Source: Nematopogon swammerdamellus (Eukaryota > Arthropoda > Insecta > Lepidoptera > Adelidae). From it: a stretch of DNA of 64,000 nt. The stretch lies in the NCBI GenBank assembly GCA_946902875.1, contig OX336351.1:4833761-4897760 (forward strand), given 5' to 3'. Position 1 is the first letter of the stretch. The number at the start of each line of letters is the position of its first letter. Both the position numbers and the translations under genes were made by a program. This document shows, piece after piece, positions 30,966-41,698 of this stretch. The notes below the pieces were generated by a model. The model ran no database searches and had not been told where the DNA came from. It was given only the letters and a program-made list of their open reading frames with translations.

Positions 30966-31439
30966 CCTTCTCTATCTTCTCTATCTAATGCCGTCTGAAT
31001 TCATTTTCACTTTGAGAACGTCTCAACGAATTTACTTGGGATTTTTACCTATGTAACGCTACATATCCTCGCAAAGTTCAGAGTATAAATTCCAACGTGT
31101 GCTGTCTGTACTTATGTATGTATATTCGCTTTATAACTCGAGAACGGCTCAACACATTTACCAGATACCTAATAAATTACCACGTTATTCTAATAGAAAC
31201 ACCACAAGTATAAAGGTACCGATATTCTACCAGAATAACTATTTTAATTTCGACTATTACACGTAACTTCGTAATCCCTACCGCGGCCGGATCAAATGAT
31301 GCAGACTTAACCAGCCAATTAACTCAGGTCCTGTGGTCGGGGATATTTGTAGGTGTTCCATTTATTATATCAGTTAGGGCCCATTTCACAATATTCCGCT
31401 AAAAGTTTAACTCAGGAACTCTGAGTCTCTTTAACCGGC

Positions 31440-31620
31440 TGACTGACGTACTTGCTGTCGTCGTCCCACCTGGAGGGTGGCCCTCCTACCCTCGGTTTTC
31501 TTGTCCACGGCCTCCAGTGTACGGACACGGTTACCCCAACGGTCGACGACGTCTCTTCGGCTGACGTGCCCAGCACACTGCTACTTGAGCTTAGCCACCC
31601 GGTGTTAACATCGTCTACTT
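31440..31620 (-). pseudogene. L-delta LINE C-terminus, inverted copy
   Basis: The minus strand reads VAKLK, LGTSAEETSSTVGVTVSVHW and PPSRWDDDSKYVS. It faces the + strand copy at 31865. Confidence 0.6.
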
Positions 31621-31864
31621 TAGTGTGTATTATATTCTATTCTCATTGATTAGGCTTCAAATATAATCAAGTATCGATCCGTGTCACCAAGCGATACTCG
31701 GCGTCCCAGGTACGGTGTCCTCTTGAACATGGACAACAGTAAGTAGAACTGTTATTCACCTGTCGAGTAGGTGAAGGATAAAAAGCTGTTCACAAATATG
31801 AAATCACTCTAAGCGATAAGTTCTCCTTCGCATCTCATGAAAATTATTATATTTTACTTGTTTC

Positions 31865-32075
31865 AAGTGGCAGTGGGCTGGGCACGTTGGCCGAAGAGAC
31901 GAAACCGTTGAAGTACCCGTGTCCTACACTGGCGGCCGTGGACATTGAAACGGAGTGGGGGAAGACGACATCAAGTACGTCGGCGGAAAGCAGTGGTTCC
32001 GTACCGCTGAAGGCCGGGAGGACTGGAGGAAAATTGGAGAGGCTTATGTCCAGCAGTGGATGCTTACACGCTGAC
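31865..32075 (+). pseudogene. L-delta LINE C-terminus
   Basis: Reads WAGHVGRRDETVEVPVSYTG, then DDIKYVGGKQWFRTAEGRED, WRKIGEAYVQQWMLTR and a CTGACTGACTG tail. It is the fullest L-delta end in the window and has one small break after GGRGH. Confidence 0.75.
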
Positions 32076-32148
32076 TGACTGCTTACTCGATTAATCGACA
32101 AAATCAGCGACAATTCAATGGATTGAATTAATACAAGATTTATACAGT

Positions 32149-32627
32149 TATACACGGTGTTAACTTAAATAGGCAACATTCCCGAAAGGGGGTTGTTTTG
32201 GGTCACATACTGATGCCGAAAAAGGGGGTAATTTTTTTTTTAGCTTTGGTTTTAAAATGTTCAATTTCTATATTTGGTATAAAAACATGGTATTTCATAA
32301 TAGGAATCACACTGCATTACCAAAAAAATCGACAGCTGAGTAATTTTTCAAATAAATCAAAAAAATCACATTCATATCAACACGATACAACAGCTAGCGC
32401 GCGACACGTCGTCAGTCAGCTGGGTACGCACGGTCGCAAGCGCGCGGTACACCATTCCAAAGAGAAATTGTCGCTGAGGTAAAATTTTGAAGAAAATATG
32501 CAATTTTTTTTAAACTATTTTAGATTTTATTTTTTAGTACCACAAAATAATCAGTATACGAAATGGTTTAATATTCGGTATTAAAATTGAAATGTCGCGA
32601 AAAAAGTTAACACCCTATTATACAAGT
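32149..32627. mobile_element. TIR element with GGTGTTAAC ends
   Basis: The left end TATACACGGTGTTAACTT and right end AAAGTTAACACCCTATTATA are imperfect inverted repeats. The interior is A/T-rich with a GC-rich centre (CTAGCGCGCGACACGTCGTC). No transposase frame. Confidence 0.6.
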
Positions 32628-32812
32628 TTAGCTCACTTAAACTAACAGCAATTACTTAGTCTGTGGTAATAGGATGTAAAAGACGTAAGCTAGGGAACGC
32701 ATCAGGTTGCCTGAAATGTTTCTTAGGTTTAATATAAAGCAAATAAATAAATTAAATTACTTTAGTACAGGAGTTGAAGTTAACAGCATCCTCTTAGCCA
32801 CGGTAAATTGAT
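32628..32812. other. Unassigned segment
   Basis: Includes GGTTTAATATAAAGCAAATA then AATAAATTAAATTA at about 32726-32759, possibly a LINE tail. Nothing else recognised. Confidence 0.3.
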
Positions 32813-33140
32813 TCTTTTTTTTTATGGAAACTGACACGGTTGTCTACATCACCTACAACATCCATGATGTCAGCCCATAACACCGGGTGAACTTGGTGCC
32901 ACGTCAGTGCTTCCCTTCGGTCGTGCCGGCTACACTGAACTGGACGGAAAACACAAACTATTTATGTACATAGCCGTTTCGACCGATCTTTCATTTAGTG
33001 CGGTTATAACAACCCGGGCGGGTTAAACCCTACCACCTAGTAATATAAGAAGGGAGTCATATCCCTTAGTCGCCTTTTACGACATACACGGGGAGAGATG
33101 CAGTGGGGCTATTCTTTTAAAGTACCGGCCCCACACGGTA
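32813..33140 (-). mobile_element. SINE-B, full length
   Basis: TTTATGGAAACTGACACGGT to GTACCGGCCCCACACGGTA on the + strand, with all modules. A 4-base TGTA insertion lies in ATTTATGTACATAGCC. Confidence 0.85.
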
Positions 33141-33507
33141 GAATCTATGTAATAAATTATGTAATATTTGACTATGGCGTTTCTGCGGTATGGATTTCCA
33201 TGCTCATGAATATATAACACCGAGGATCGGACCCCTATAATTCGTATGCAAGGAAAAACCTCTCAATTTGCCAACTCATTTTCCCGATTGAAGTAGGTAC
33301 GGATGAGCGTGCAAATCTGAATTCAGTATGCCGGAGCTCTGTCGATTCTTGCGTGAAGTTTTTTTTTTAATTTCCGCCCCAAATGATTAAATTTAAATTT
33401 AACTTTTAGCTGATGAAGTGGCTTGGAAGGGACATAACTACTGAAGTGACTTCCTCAGACGTGTTTGAATGTATGTACAAGTGTATCTCAAACATTTATA
33501 ATATAGG

Positions 33508-33870
33508 TGCTAGCTTTTGCTCGCGGCTTCGCTCGCGTGAAATTCGTAAGAAGAAAGTAAGTAAGTAAGAAAGAAGGCCGAGCTGCGTTTCTGCATTACC
33601 TTTATTTTGGCGCGCGGAACAATTCGGTTTTTATGAGAGCCACATCTCAGCATAACCGGAACGGAATTTATAGTTAAATGTGCTTGTACTAAGTTTCATC
33701 GAATTCGGATTATCGGTTTAAGAGTTATGGAGAAAGATACATACATACAGAAAATATTTCTAAAAATCGTCAATTTAATTTTAGTATCATACATAGAGCC
33801 TAAAAACTCAGTATCTCATAAAACAAAGTAACTTACTTCATGAACATCCCTTACAGGTTTATTATTAGTA
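33508..33870 (-). mobile_element. Helitron-like non-autonomous element
   Basis: The minus-strand 3' end reads GCGAGCGAAGCCGCGAGC then AAAAGCTAGC. The body matches 5357-5730 and 52509-52960 in order (AATTCGGTTTTTATGAGAGC, GTGCTTGTACTAAGTTTCAT). Confidence 0.6.
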
Positions 33871-33874
33871 GGTA

Positions 33875-34370
33875 CTGATACATTTTGTAATGTATTCTCG
33901 AATTCAACTGTAAAGGTATATATGATAGTAATTAAATTAAAACACATGATGTGAATATTATAAAATAAAGTGATGATTTTTTTATATTTAAACTCGAAAT
34001 TTCTTAAATTTCAGTAAAAGACCTGTCGAAAAAAAAGTACACAGTGATTAAATAAACTCAACAATTCTCTGACACACTCAAGATTGCCTTTTGTACTATT
34101 CAGTGGTTTCTGTTCTGACAGGGTGCTACGCGGGCGGCGGTGATTCGCACCCTACTGCAAAAACCGCACTAGACTCCTAGAAGCGGTGAAGCGCCGTGAA
34201 ACCTTGATAACTGTCGGTAAACAAATGTGCGTGCCTTCACATGCAATATCGTCATCACGAATACATTCAACCATCATTAACATTAAAAATCATCTCTCCT
34301 TAACGCTCCTCATCGCGTGTTTACGGACACGATGCAATAGGTGAGTTACACACACACAAGCACACAGTTT
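33875..34370. other. Unassigned segment
   Basis: AT-rich to about 34080, then mixed. No repeat or gene recognised. Confidence 0.3.
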
Positions 34371-34757
34371 ACACCAATAGCCGCGTACTGACTGAGCGCG
34401 GCATACGGCGAGGCTGCCTCGGCCGTATGCCGCGCGAAGATTTGGCGCACGAGGCTGCCTCGCTAGGAAAAGCCGAGCCATAATTCAAATAAGTTTTAAT
34501 CACACCTTATCCATGTCGCGAACGAGCGAGGCGAGCGAGGCACGTAACGTCCGTCTTGAGTGCGCGCGGCAAATGGACTGAGGCTCCTTTGAGCGAGACA
34601 AAAAACCGACAGCGGGCGGATCGGTCGAGGCAACGCTCGCCCGAGGCCGCGCGTGCGCTTGTCTCGGGCGAGGCGCGTCCTGGTCCTGACTGACCGAGGC
34701 TTGCGAGCCGAGGCTGCCTCGCGCGGCAGCCGCGCTCAGTCAGTACGCGGCTAATAC
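34371..34757. mobile_element. Foldback element with GCCGCGTACTGACTGAGC ends
   Basis: TAGCCGCGTACTGACTGAGC then GCGGC at the left, and GCCGCGCTCAGTCAGTACGC then GGCTA at the right. The interior is rich in GAGGCTGCCTCG and GAGGCGAGCGAGGC palindromes. The flanking TA suggests a TA duplication. Its GC content contrasts sharply with the flanks. Confidence 0.75.
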
Positions 34758-35085
34758 CTATTTTTTATTATTGACAGCGCGACATATGGCGCCGAGCCAC
34801 CCATAAGGTGTCTAACGACGCCCATTTACATTCGGTCGTATTAGCCTCGCGCGGCGTTCGGGGCACGACGTCGGTCGGGGCGGTTGTCAATATTCGGCGG
34901 AACATGCGACAAGATGCAAAGGCAAAATAAGCAACACCCTTTGTCACGATCACTCTTGCACAACACACAAATTTATTCTTTATCTTTCGCTCTCCACTTT
35001 AATTATAATTACAAATTAAACCCAAACCCAATACAAACCCCCGACACAAACAATCCTTCAAAAGTCAAAAATAAATAAACTCGGT

Positions 35086-35600
35086 CCCTGGCTCACCTTT
35101 CCGTGATTCACTGTTGAAAAGTGCCCCTTTTATCTAAATTTTACCAAATTCGCTGTCAAACAGTGCCACTTAACTTTCACCTTTCCCTAATTCACTGTCA
35201 AAGAGTGCCACTTTTATCTCACTTTTGCCCATTTCGCTGTCAAACAGTGTCACTTCTGGCTCAATTTTCCCTAATTAAATAATTGGTAGTTTGTATTAAA
35301 TAAAATATTTGTCGTTATGATCGAAGGTAATAAATTATTGGTCACCACAAATTTTTTTCCCTAATTCATTGTCAAATAGTTCCAGTTTTATATCATGTTT
35401 GCCCAATTAGCTGTCAAACAGTGTCACTTCTAGCTCACCTTTCCCTAATTAACTGTCAAAGAGTGTAACTTTTATCTCACTGTTTTCTAATTAACTGTCA
35501 AACAGTGTCAGTCCTGGTCCTGGCTCACCTTTACCTAGTTCACTGTCAAAGAGTGCCCTTTATCAATTTTGTCCAATTAGTTGTCAAATTCGCGGCTCTC
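35086..35600. repeat. Degenerate dimeric minisatellite
   Basis: About a dozen CTGTCAAA(C/G)AGTG cores, alternating between a type followed by CACTTCTGGCTCACCTTTCC and a type followed by CACTTTTATCTCACTTTTGC, so the higher-order unit is about 86 bp. A stretch at 35285-35355 breaks the array. Confidence 0.75.
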
Positions 35601-35647
35601 CGTCCCACGCAGATCAGAAAGATTTGCGGTTAGGTTAGATTTTGTTT

Positions 35648-35868
35648 TTTTATGGAACTGACACGGTCGGGTACATCACATCACCTACAATATCCGCGAT
35701 GTCAGCCCATAACACCTTTGTGAACTAGGTGAACTGGACGGAAAACATGAACTTTTTACACAGCTGTTTCGACCGCCTTTTCATTCAGTTCAGTGGTACC
35801 AACCCGGGCGGGTTAAGCCCTACCACCTAGCAAGGCAAGAAGGGAACCTATAGTTTTACGTTCGTACG
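35648..35868 (-). mobile_element. SINE-A, truncated
   Basis: TTTATGGAACTGACACGGTC to ACCACCTAGCAAGGCAAGAA then CCTATAGTTTTACG on the + strand. It has the SINE-A side of the body, but the head is gone and an internal piece around GTGCC is deleted. Confidence 0.7.
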
Positions 35869-36090
35869 ATTAGATTACTTCTTCTTTAGACACATACAAA
35901 GCAGAAATAAACAGCAAATCCCGTCTTATGCCATCCCGAGACATGCCAGATTTTATTAGGGAAACCTTTATTTATCCGTCCCAGACAGACATACCGCTAT
36001 ACAGACAGACAGATGTTCCTTTATGTTCGTTTAGGCTTTTACCGCTATTACACATTGTATAAATTTTTCGGTTATGCGGTATAGGTCCAT

Positions 36091-36453
36091 AAGTCAGCCA
36101 TCTGTGAGCATGCTCTGGACAGCGGCACAAATCATTAGATTCGATTCGACCAAACCAGTACGATATCAGTCGAAAAACACTATGTGCCACGTTTGGTTCG
36201 AGAATCCATTGAAATTTCCAGACATGCCAATTTCAAAAGGGAAGACAGCATGGTACTCTCTTCGTCGTGGACTCCTCTGCTGGCGAAGCATGGCTCGGAT
36301 GGTAACCAGCATCAAGCTCTGGCAGCCATAGAAACAGTGAGCTACGTGTGCACCGACCTTTTCCAGCAAGAGATGTCGAACCTACCCGCATCGGCCGAAG
36401 TACCCTCGCATCGCTACAATCTACGTCAGCGGCGACCGGCAGTTGACATCTGA
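36091..36453 (+). pseudogene. PLE endonuclease C-terminal part, one in-frame stop
   Basis: A single 121-codon frame: KSAICEHALDSGTNH, TAG, IRFDQ, then EKHYVPRLVRESIEISRHAN, FKREDS and the SHRYNLRQRR ending, stopping at TGA 36451-36453. The TAG replaces the Trp seen at the same place in the copy at 13451-14122. The GIY and YIG motifs are not included because the copy is 5'-truncated. Confidence 0.8.
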
Positions 36454-36499
36454 CTGGACGACGTGTCGGGTGTCCTCCAGGTCGTCGCAGTTCCGCGAG

Positions 36500-36540
36500 T
36501 CCTGATGATGTCCCCGGAGCGAGGGACGAAACGTCGACTA
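36500..36540 (+). ncRNA. Hammerhead-ribozyme-like motif, canonical core
   Basis: GTCCTGATGATGTCCC, loop, GAGGGACGAAACGTCGAC. Both conserved boxes (CTGATGA and GAAAC) are intact, with a stem GTCCC / GGGAC between them. Terminal repeats of PLEs are known to carry hammerheads. Confidence 0.75.
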
Positions 36541-36619
36541 ATAAAAGTCGCTATACCTATACCGCATAACCGAAAAATGTATACAATATGTTCCTTTTAT
36601 AATAGTAGCGAAGATACAC

Positions 36620-37200
36620 AAACAAAAATAAACTAGAGGTTAATTTACAAGGTGACGAAAAAAAGTTACATTTCCATATACTTAAATATTCTTTATTCCG
36701 CGCTTTTACCAATAAATACAGGATTTTCCGTCGCTCTAGCTGGAGCCCCGAGTCACATCCCAAGGGCTCCGTAGGATATGATTTGCTCTCGGCTTCGATA
36801 TGTGTCGGGGTGGAAATGGGTCCGCTAGTGTGGCCGTTCCATGATTGGATCGCCGCACCCCTGAGGCCGCCGGTAAGTGGGAAACGGCCCATCTAGGAAA
36901 TAATCTGGTGTCGATATGATTTGCTTGTCTTTTCCGCGTGGGTAGATAGCTGTGGACATTACTAGTTTTTATATTTATTATTTTATAAATAAATTAATAA
37001 AATAAACGATTTGTATATTCAGGTGCTCAGTCCTAATATTATACACAATTCCTGTTTATAATTTATAGATGTAGTGGCTAGCAGGTGGATGACGCCGAGG
37101 TGTCCTGCGATGGCTGCGATCTAGGACCACTAAAACATCATAGGTATGTGTAGGCGTACAACATCGTAGGTAGGCGACCTGATTGCTTATTCCATGGGGA
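36620..37200. other. Unassigned segment
   Basis: AT-rich with a GC patch at 36740-36900. A 111-codon minus frame (36557-36892) has no recognised motif. Confidence 0.3.
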
Positions 37201-37208
37201 GTTTGACG

Positions 37209-37482
37209 CACAGAGCATGAAATGCGCGCGCCCGCCCCTACTAGAGGCGCCGTGAGCGCGATTTCTCTACAACGGCGTTGAAGCCTGTGGGCGTGGCCTA
37301 TGACTTACATATGTGTGTTGTGCGTGTGCATTTGTTTTGTGCGTGTGCCTAATTTGCTCCTCTTTGTGTGTAGTGTCGATACTAGCACACACACACACAC
37401 ATACGAAGCGCTAGCAGCTCAGCGTACGGTTATTGGGTTTCAAATATCATCGCTTAGGGCGGTAGGTATTTGATGCTCTGTG
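37209..37482. mobile_element. hAT-type MITE, copy 2
   Basis: Same element as 106-397, missing about 20 bp near the right end. Flanked by a perfect 8-bp duplication GTTTGACG (37201-37208 and 37483-37490), different from the one at copy 1. It landed directly upstream of an L-beta LINE end. Confidence 0.9.
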
Positions 37483-37490
37483 GTTTGACG

Positions 37491-37735
37491 CGATCGCGCC
37501 ATATAGGTTCTACAGATCTTTCCTCCACAGACCCGGTAAACTCTGGCACGCTCTCCCTGCCTACGTGGGGAATATATATATATAGTCTTGGGTCATTCAA
37601 GAAGGGCGTGAATAGGCACCTGCTGTCAGGCCGGCATGGCATTTGCAACCCCCACATAGGCCTGAACGAGCGTCGTTACCTTATGAGTGGCTCAGGGCCA
37701 CATGTAGCGTTTTTTATTAGAAAAAAAAATAATGA
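37491..37735 (+). pseudogene. L-beta LINE 3' end
   Basis: Reads FYRSFLHRPGKLWHALPAYV, then (with slips) GSFKKGVNRHLLSGRHGICN and GPHVAFFIRKKN. Reverse-transcriptase C-terminus and tail. Confidence 0.7.
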
Positions 37736-37737
37736 TT

Positions 37738-38065
37738 AAGTTTTTTTTTATGGAAACTGACACGGTTGGCTACATCACCTACAACATCCGTGATATCAGC
37801 CCATAACACCGGGTGAACTTGGTGCCACGTCAGTGCTTCCCGTCGGTCGTGCCGGCTACACTGAACTGGACGGAAAACAAACTATTTACATAGCCGTTTC
37901 GACCGACCTTTCATTCAGTGCGGTGGTATCAACCCGGGCGGGTTAAACCCTACCACCTAGTAATATGTATAAGAAGGGAGTCATATCCCTTAGTCGCCTT
38001 TTACGACATACACGGGGAGAGATGCAGTGGGGCTATTCTTTTAAAGTACCGGCCCCAAACGGTAC
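37738..38065 (-). mobile_element. SINE-B, full length
   Basis: TTTATGGAAACTGACACGGT to GTACCGGCCCCAAACGGTAC on the + strand. Directly follows the L-beta tail. Confidence 0.85.
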
Positions 38066-38334
38066 AGTTAATAAAATCTTGTAAAAATGGGTGGCACGTG
38101 ACTGCCCAGGAGTCCATCGGACAATGAGACAAAGCCAATAACACCACTTCTCGATAAAACTACGGTGAGACGTCATGCATGCCAGCGAGGTGTGCTATAT
38201 TATATTATAGTATAGATAATCTCTACTTCTTATAATGAAAAAGGGAACGTGAACAAGGGAATGTTTGAGGTAAACTCGGAAACCACTCAACAAATTTTAA
38301 TGCAGTTTGCACCAATGGAAATCGATTAAATCTT

Positions 38335-38465
38335 GTTCGAATACTTTGCGAAACGTGGTGGTCGATGTTGTGCTGTAATTTACCTGAGTTTTTGCAGCAA
38401 ACACCAATTACTCTGCTTACCCCGATTGTTGGGATTCAGCGTGTGTGATATGTATATGTATGTTT
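38335..38465 (+). mobile_element. SINE-C 3' fragment
   Basis: GTTCGAATACTTTGCGAAAC, GTGGTGGTCGATGTTGTGCT and TTGGGATTCAGCGTGTGTGA then TATG units. Confidence 0.7.
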
Positions 38466-38469
38466 AATA

Positions 38470-39335
38470 TTTACATTTCCAAAAATTCATTTCGTGAAAT
38501 AAATCAATTTACCAATTTAACCAGCTTCCTCAAGATTTTAAGACATAATGATGTCTTGGCAACAACACAAATCGGCCCCCAGATGAAAGGATGCTTTCAT
38601 CAGACATGCCGAATAAGCCTAGTGGGGCCCGTTTTTACGACCAACCCGCCCGTAAAAACAAGAAAAAACACAAACAATTAAGAAAATACCATAAAAATCC
38701 CTCGAATACGACGAGAAATGAAAACAAGCCATATTATGTAGATCTAGAGCTAGGCAATCAGTGAATTCTACATTCGGATACTATTCATACATTTTTATCA
38801 TTGTTTGTTTGCCTTATTCATTCACTTACGGGTTGAATTTCGAAAAAAAAAACATTCTTATGACGCCTACTCAATGGAAAAATTATACTCCCGAAATGGA
38901 ACATTTCTATGTCCACTGGTTTCGCCTATGCGTTGCTGAGTCATTCAGTCAAAACTTGTACTTTTTAACGGACTTCAAAAAAAGGAGCCTCAATTCGACT
39001 GTATTTTTTTTTAATACATATATAAATTCTTTGTCTGGTTGTTTTAGACTCTCAGCATCTTGTACTGGTATTACATCAGTCCCCTCCCAAGTGCATCTCG
39101 GAAGAGGGGATAGACGTGTGATGGATGTTGTAGATATATCCTATAAACTCGTATGTATGTTTCTCTTAAATATTCATTGTTTCATCAAAATATTCTAACA
39201 TTATATAATACTTTATTTCAAACAAAATACTTAAAAATTATTAAATCTAGACCTAGAATAACTAAATAAATCTAACTATAAATAAAAATAATCGTCCACA
39301 GGGACTATAAACATGGTCCCCATGCCTGAAGCTTC
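38470..39335. other. Unassigned AT-rich segment
   Basis: Holds a 145-codon frame (38761-39198) that I do not accept as a gene: it begins with GTG and spans a T-run and a GGACTTCAAAAAAAGGAG motif. Nothing else recognised. Confidence 0.35.
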
Positions 39336-39337
39336 TG

Positions 39338-39548
39338 TATATACAACGTGTCCCAAAACTCAACGTCAAACGGAAACCAGAGAGTAGGCCAGTTTATGAC
39401 TGCCCAGGGAAAAATAAGAAAAAAAAATCGGAGTCATTTGTTTTTTAGAAAAAAATTTAACTCAATATTTTTTGCAAATGCAAATGACCCCACTTATCTA
39501 CAAAAAAATTTTGTCGGTCGATGTGCCGAACAACCTGTATATATAAGG
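39338..39548. mobile_element. MITE with TATACAACGTGTCCC / ACAACCTGTATATA ends
   Basis: TATACAACGTGTCCCAAAAC at the left and GAACAACCTGTATATA at the right are imperfect inverted ends of the common insect TATACAGGGTGTCCC type. The right half matches 11144-11210 inverted. Confidence 0.6.
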
Positions 39549-39549
39549 T

Positions 39550-40080
39550 GCTTATATATTTTCTCTTTGAAGAAATAACGCGATTATTAATCAATAACCA
39601 TCCCGATACAAGTATGCCAGATTTCATTATAGAAAACTTGTAAATCGGTTCTGTCATTTTATAATTCACCCCACACAGGCAGAGTGACGTACGTTCCATT
39701 TATAATCGTAGAGAAGAAACACCAGCACAGAAATATCGCAGGAGGCAACTTTACAACTGCCAGCATGATTAAATCTCAAAAAAACACTCCTAACTCGAAA
39801 GAGACCGCAGTTCAGTGACAGCAAATAGGGCTCCTGTGAAAATAAGCGTGTACCTGGGAAGGTAATCTGGGCAAGAGTAGCTTGTTAGTCAAACAGCCCT
39901 CAGGGGGACGGGGCGTCGAGTCAGAGCTGACCCGGCGCGGCGAGGCGCAGGTGGGCTTGTGTATCAACCCGACAGATCAAGAATATCATGGCTAGATGGG
40001 TCACAAGCTCTGTTTCATACCTGGATGGACAAGTATGTATGTATGTATATAATATTATATATATTTAGTAATTTATATGT
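39550..40080. other. Unassigned segment
   Basis: GC-rich patch at 39900-39960. No gene or repeat recognised. Confidence 0.3.
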
Positions 40081-40084
40081 CTTA

Positions 40085-40335
40085 GCACATGTATGGCTTA
40101 TATTTTACTAGCATACACTTATATGTATAGTTGTATTCTTATTATTATTTTATCTTCAATTCTCACTCTCAACTCTTTTTTTGCTACTACCTACTTACAT
40201 TCCACTATATTATCGAGTCTCAAACATCCAAAGGTTGACTGTAAAAAATACAGGATAAGTCCTCCTTTGCACCTTGTGTAAATTTTCTGATGTATTTGTT
40301 ACTGTTTAATGTTTACTGGAGCAATAAAGAATTTT
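40085..40335 (+). repeat. LINE-3'-UTR-like repeat, copy 2
   Basis: Aligns with 24130-24480 and ends ACTGGAGCAATAAAGAATTT. Confidence 0.55.
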
Positions 40336-40423
40336 CTAGCTATCTCTGCCTTTGAACACGGTGTCGTCGCCAAAATTCTTAGTGATAATGTTACGGCAAT
40401 GCGCACATAATTCAGTCATTCAG

Positions 40424-40772
40424 CCTCGGTAGCTCAGTGGTGCGGTGGGTCGACTGCCCGTCGTGATCATAAGCGCACCTGGGCGCCGTCATTACTTGGA
40501 TGATTGACCGCTCGACCGTTGGAGGTTGACCGTGGTTCGGATTCTACGTAAAACTGTAGGTCCCTTCCTTACCTTACTAGGTTGTTTACTTAACGCACTG
40601 AATAAAAGGTCGTTTGAAACGGCTATGTTAAATATTGAGTGTTTTCAATTCAGTTCAGTGTAGCTGGCAAGAACGAAGGGAATCACTGACATGGCGCCTA
40701 GTTTACGAAGGTTGACATCGCGGATGTAGTAGGTGAAGTAGTCAAAAGTGTCAGTTTCTATAAAAAAAAATA
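40424..40772 (+). mobile_element. SINE-A, full length, diverged
   Basis: GCCTCGGTAGCTCAGTGGTG, a diverged 5S-like part (ATAAGCGCACCTGGGCG, TTACTTGGATGATTGACCG), GGTTCGGATTC, ACTAGGTTGT, a deleted central portion, and CAGTTTCTATAAAAAAAA. Confidence 0.75.
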
Positions 40773-40779
40773 TTATAGA

Positions 40780-41485
40780 CGAGTGATAGCATTGGTGACT
40801 GAGGCAACTTCGGAGACGAGCATTCGGTGTGTTTGCACGTTGTTCGATGGCTGTCCGTTCGCTGACGTCAGCCGCTGCGCGCTGCGACGTGCATATCACC
40901 ACCCCCCTACATCCCGAAAAGATAGACTCACTTATTTTAGAGCATTTTGACAGTTTATTTCTCTCTTTACGCCCGTTTAGGGAATCTATGTCATCGTCCA
41001 GTGCGCATGCAGCCAATGAGAAAGCGTAAAGATTCAGAAATTGCTGCACTGTTTGGGCAATATGTTTGGACTGAAGGTGTGTTGTGGCTTAAAACCAGCG
41101 ACTTCAAGTACGAGTAGCTCGTTAGCTATATGGAGTCACATGCTGTGCTAATTCCTTTTCCTGTCACGGGGGCCGTGGGTACTATACCTATTTTCATATT
41201 CGTAATATGTTATTAAGCAAAATATGTATCACTATACTGCCTCCTGACTATGAAACAAATATTTTTTACTTTTTTTACTTTTAAAAGTTCTTAGTCCTAT
41301 GACCAGTTTTTGCCATTAAGGCGACCACAGGCGTGTCTTCACATCCAGCCACATTATCTCTGATCTGTGTGGGCCTGTGCATGAACCCTCTCGGTGGGTG
41401 AAATGCTCTTGCAGAGTGAATAAGCTATGAAGGGCCGAAACAGTCACCTAGTACATCTGATAGTGATGTAAACTTGTATTGTGTA
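40780..41485. other. Unassigned segment
   Basis: Includes a GCTGACGTCAGCCGCTGCGC stretch at 40861-40880 with a CRE-like TGACGTCA palindrome. The 134-codon minus frame across 40645-41049 runs through SINE sequence and is not a gene. Confidence 0.3.
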
Positions 41486-41487
41486 AA

Positions 41488-41580
41488 CCTTTTTTTTTTT
41501 TTTTTATTGTTTCCGAACTAGCTGGCTGTGTCCGAGGTCGAAGCCTCAGGCGCAGCCAATATCATCCCCAATATCACCTT
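41488..41580 (-). mobile_element. A-tailed retro-fragment
   Basis: The minus strand reads AATATTGGCTGCGCCTGAGG-like sequence, TTCGACCTCGGACACAGCCA, GCTAGTTCGGAAACAATAAA and a run of A. Same source as 20011-20163. Confidence 0.65.
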
Positions 41581-41698
41581 GTGAAAAGTTGGAGTGCAGT
41601 TTTACTGCCATATGAATGATCAATAAACAATAAGCAACAGCTGAAAGAGACAATTCGGTTTACTTCGTGTAAATAATTTCATCGAAAATTCTGTTTTG

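Larger units (their letters stand above)
36050..36600 (+). mobile_element. Penelope-like element relic 2
   Basis: Imperfect inverted repeats (36053-36086 and about 36554-36588, core TTTTTCGGTTATGCGGTATA) enclose an endonuclease fragment (36091-36453) and a hammerhead-like motif (36502-36537). The layout is the same as at 13379-14237. Confidence 0.8.

Noticed and set aside
38445..38465. TATG runs as telomere or origin signals
   Set aside because: They are the ordinary 3' tails of SINE-C copies and recur at each one.
38761..39198. 145-codon + frame
   Set aside because: Begins with GTG, spans a long T-run and a common repeat motif, and shows no domain.
40645..41049. 134-codon minus frame
   Set aside because: Its 3' portion is the antisense of a SINE-A copy, so the continuity is accidental.
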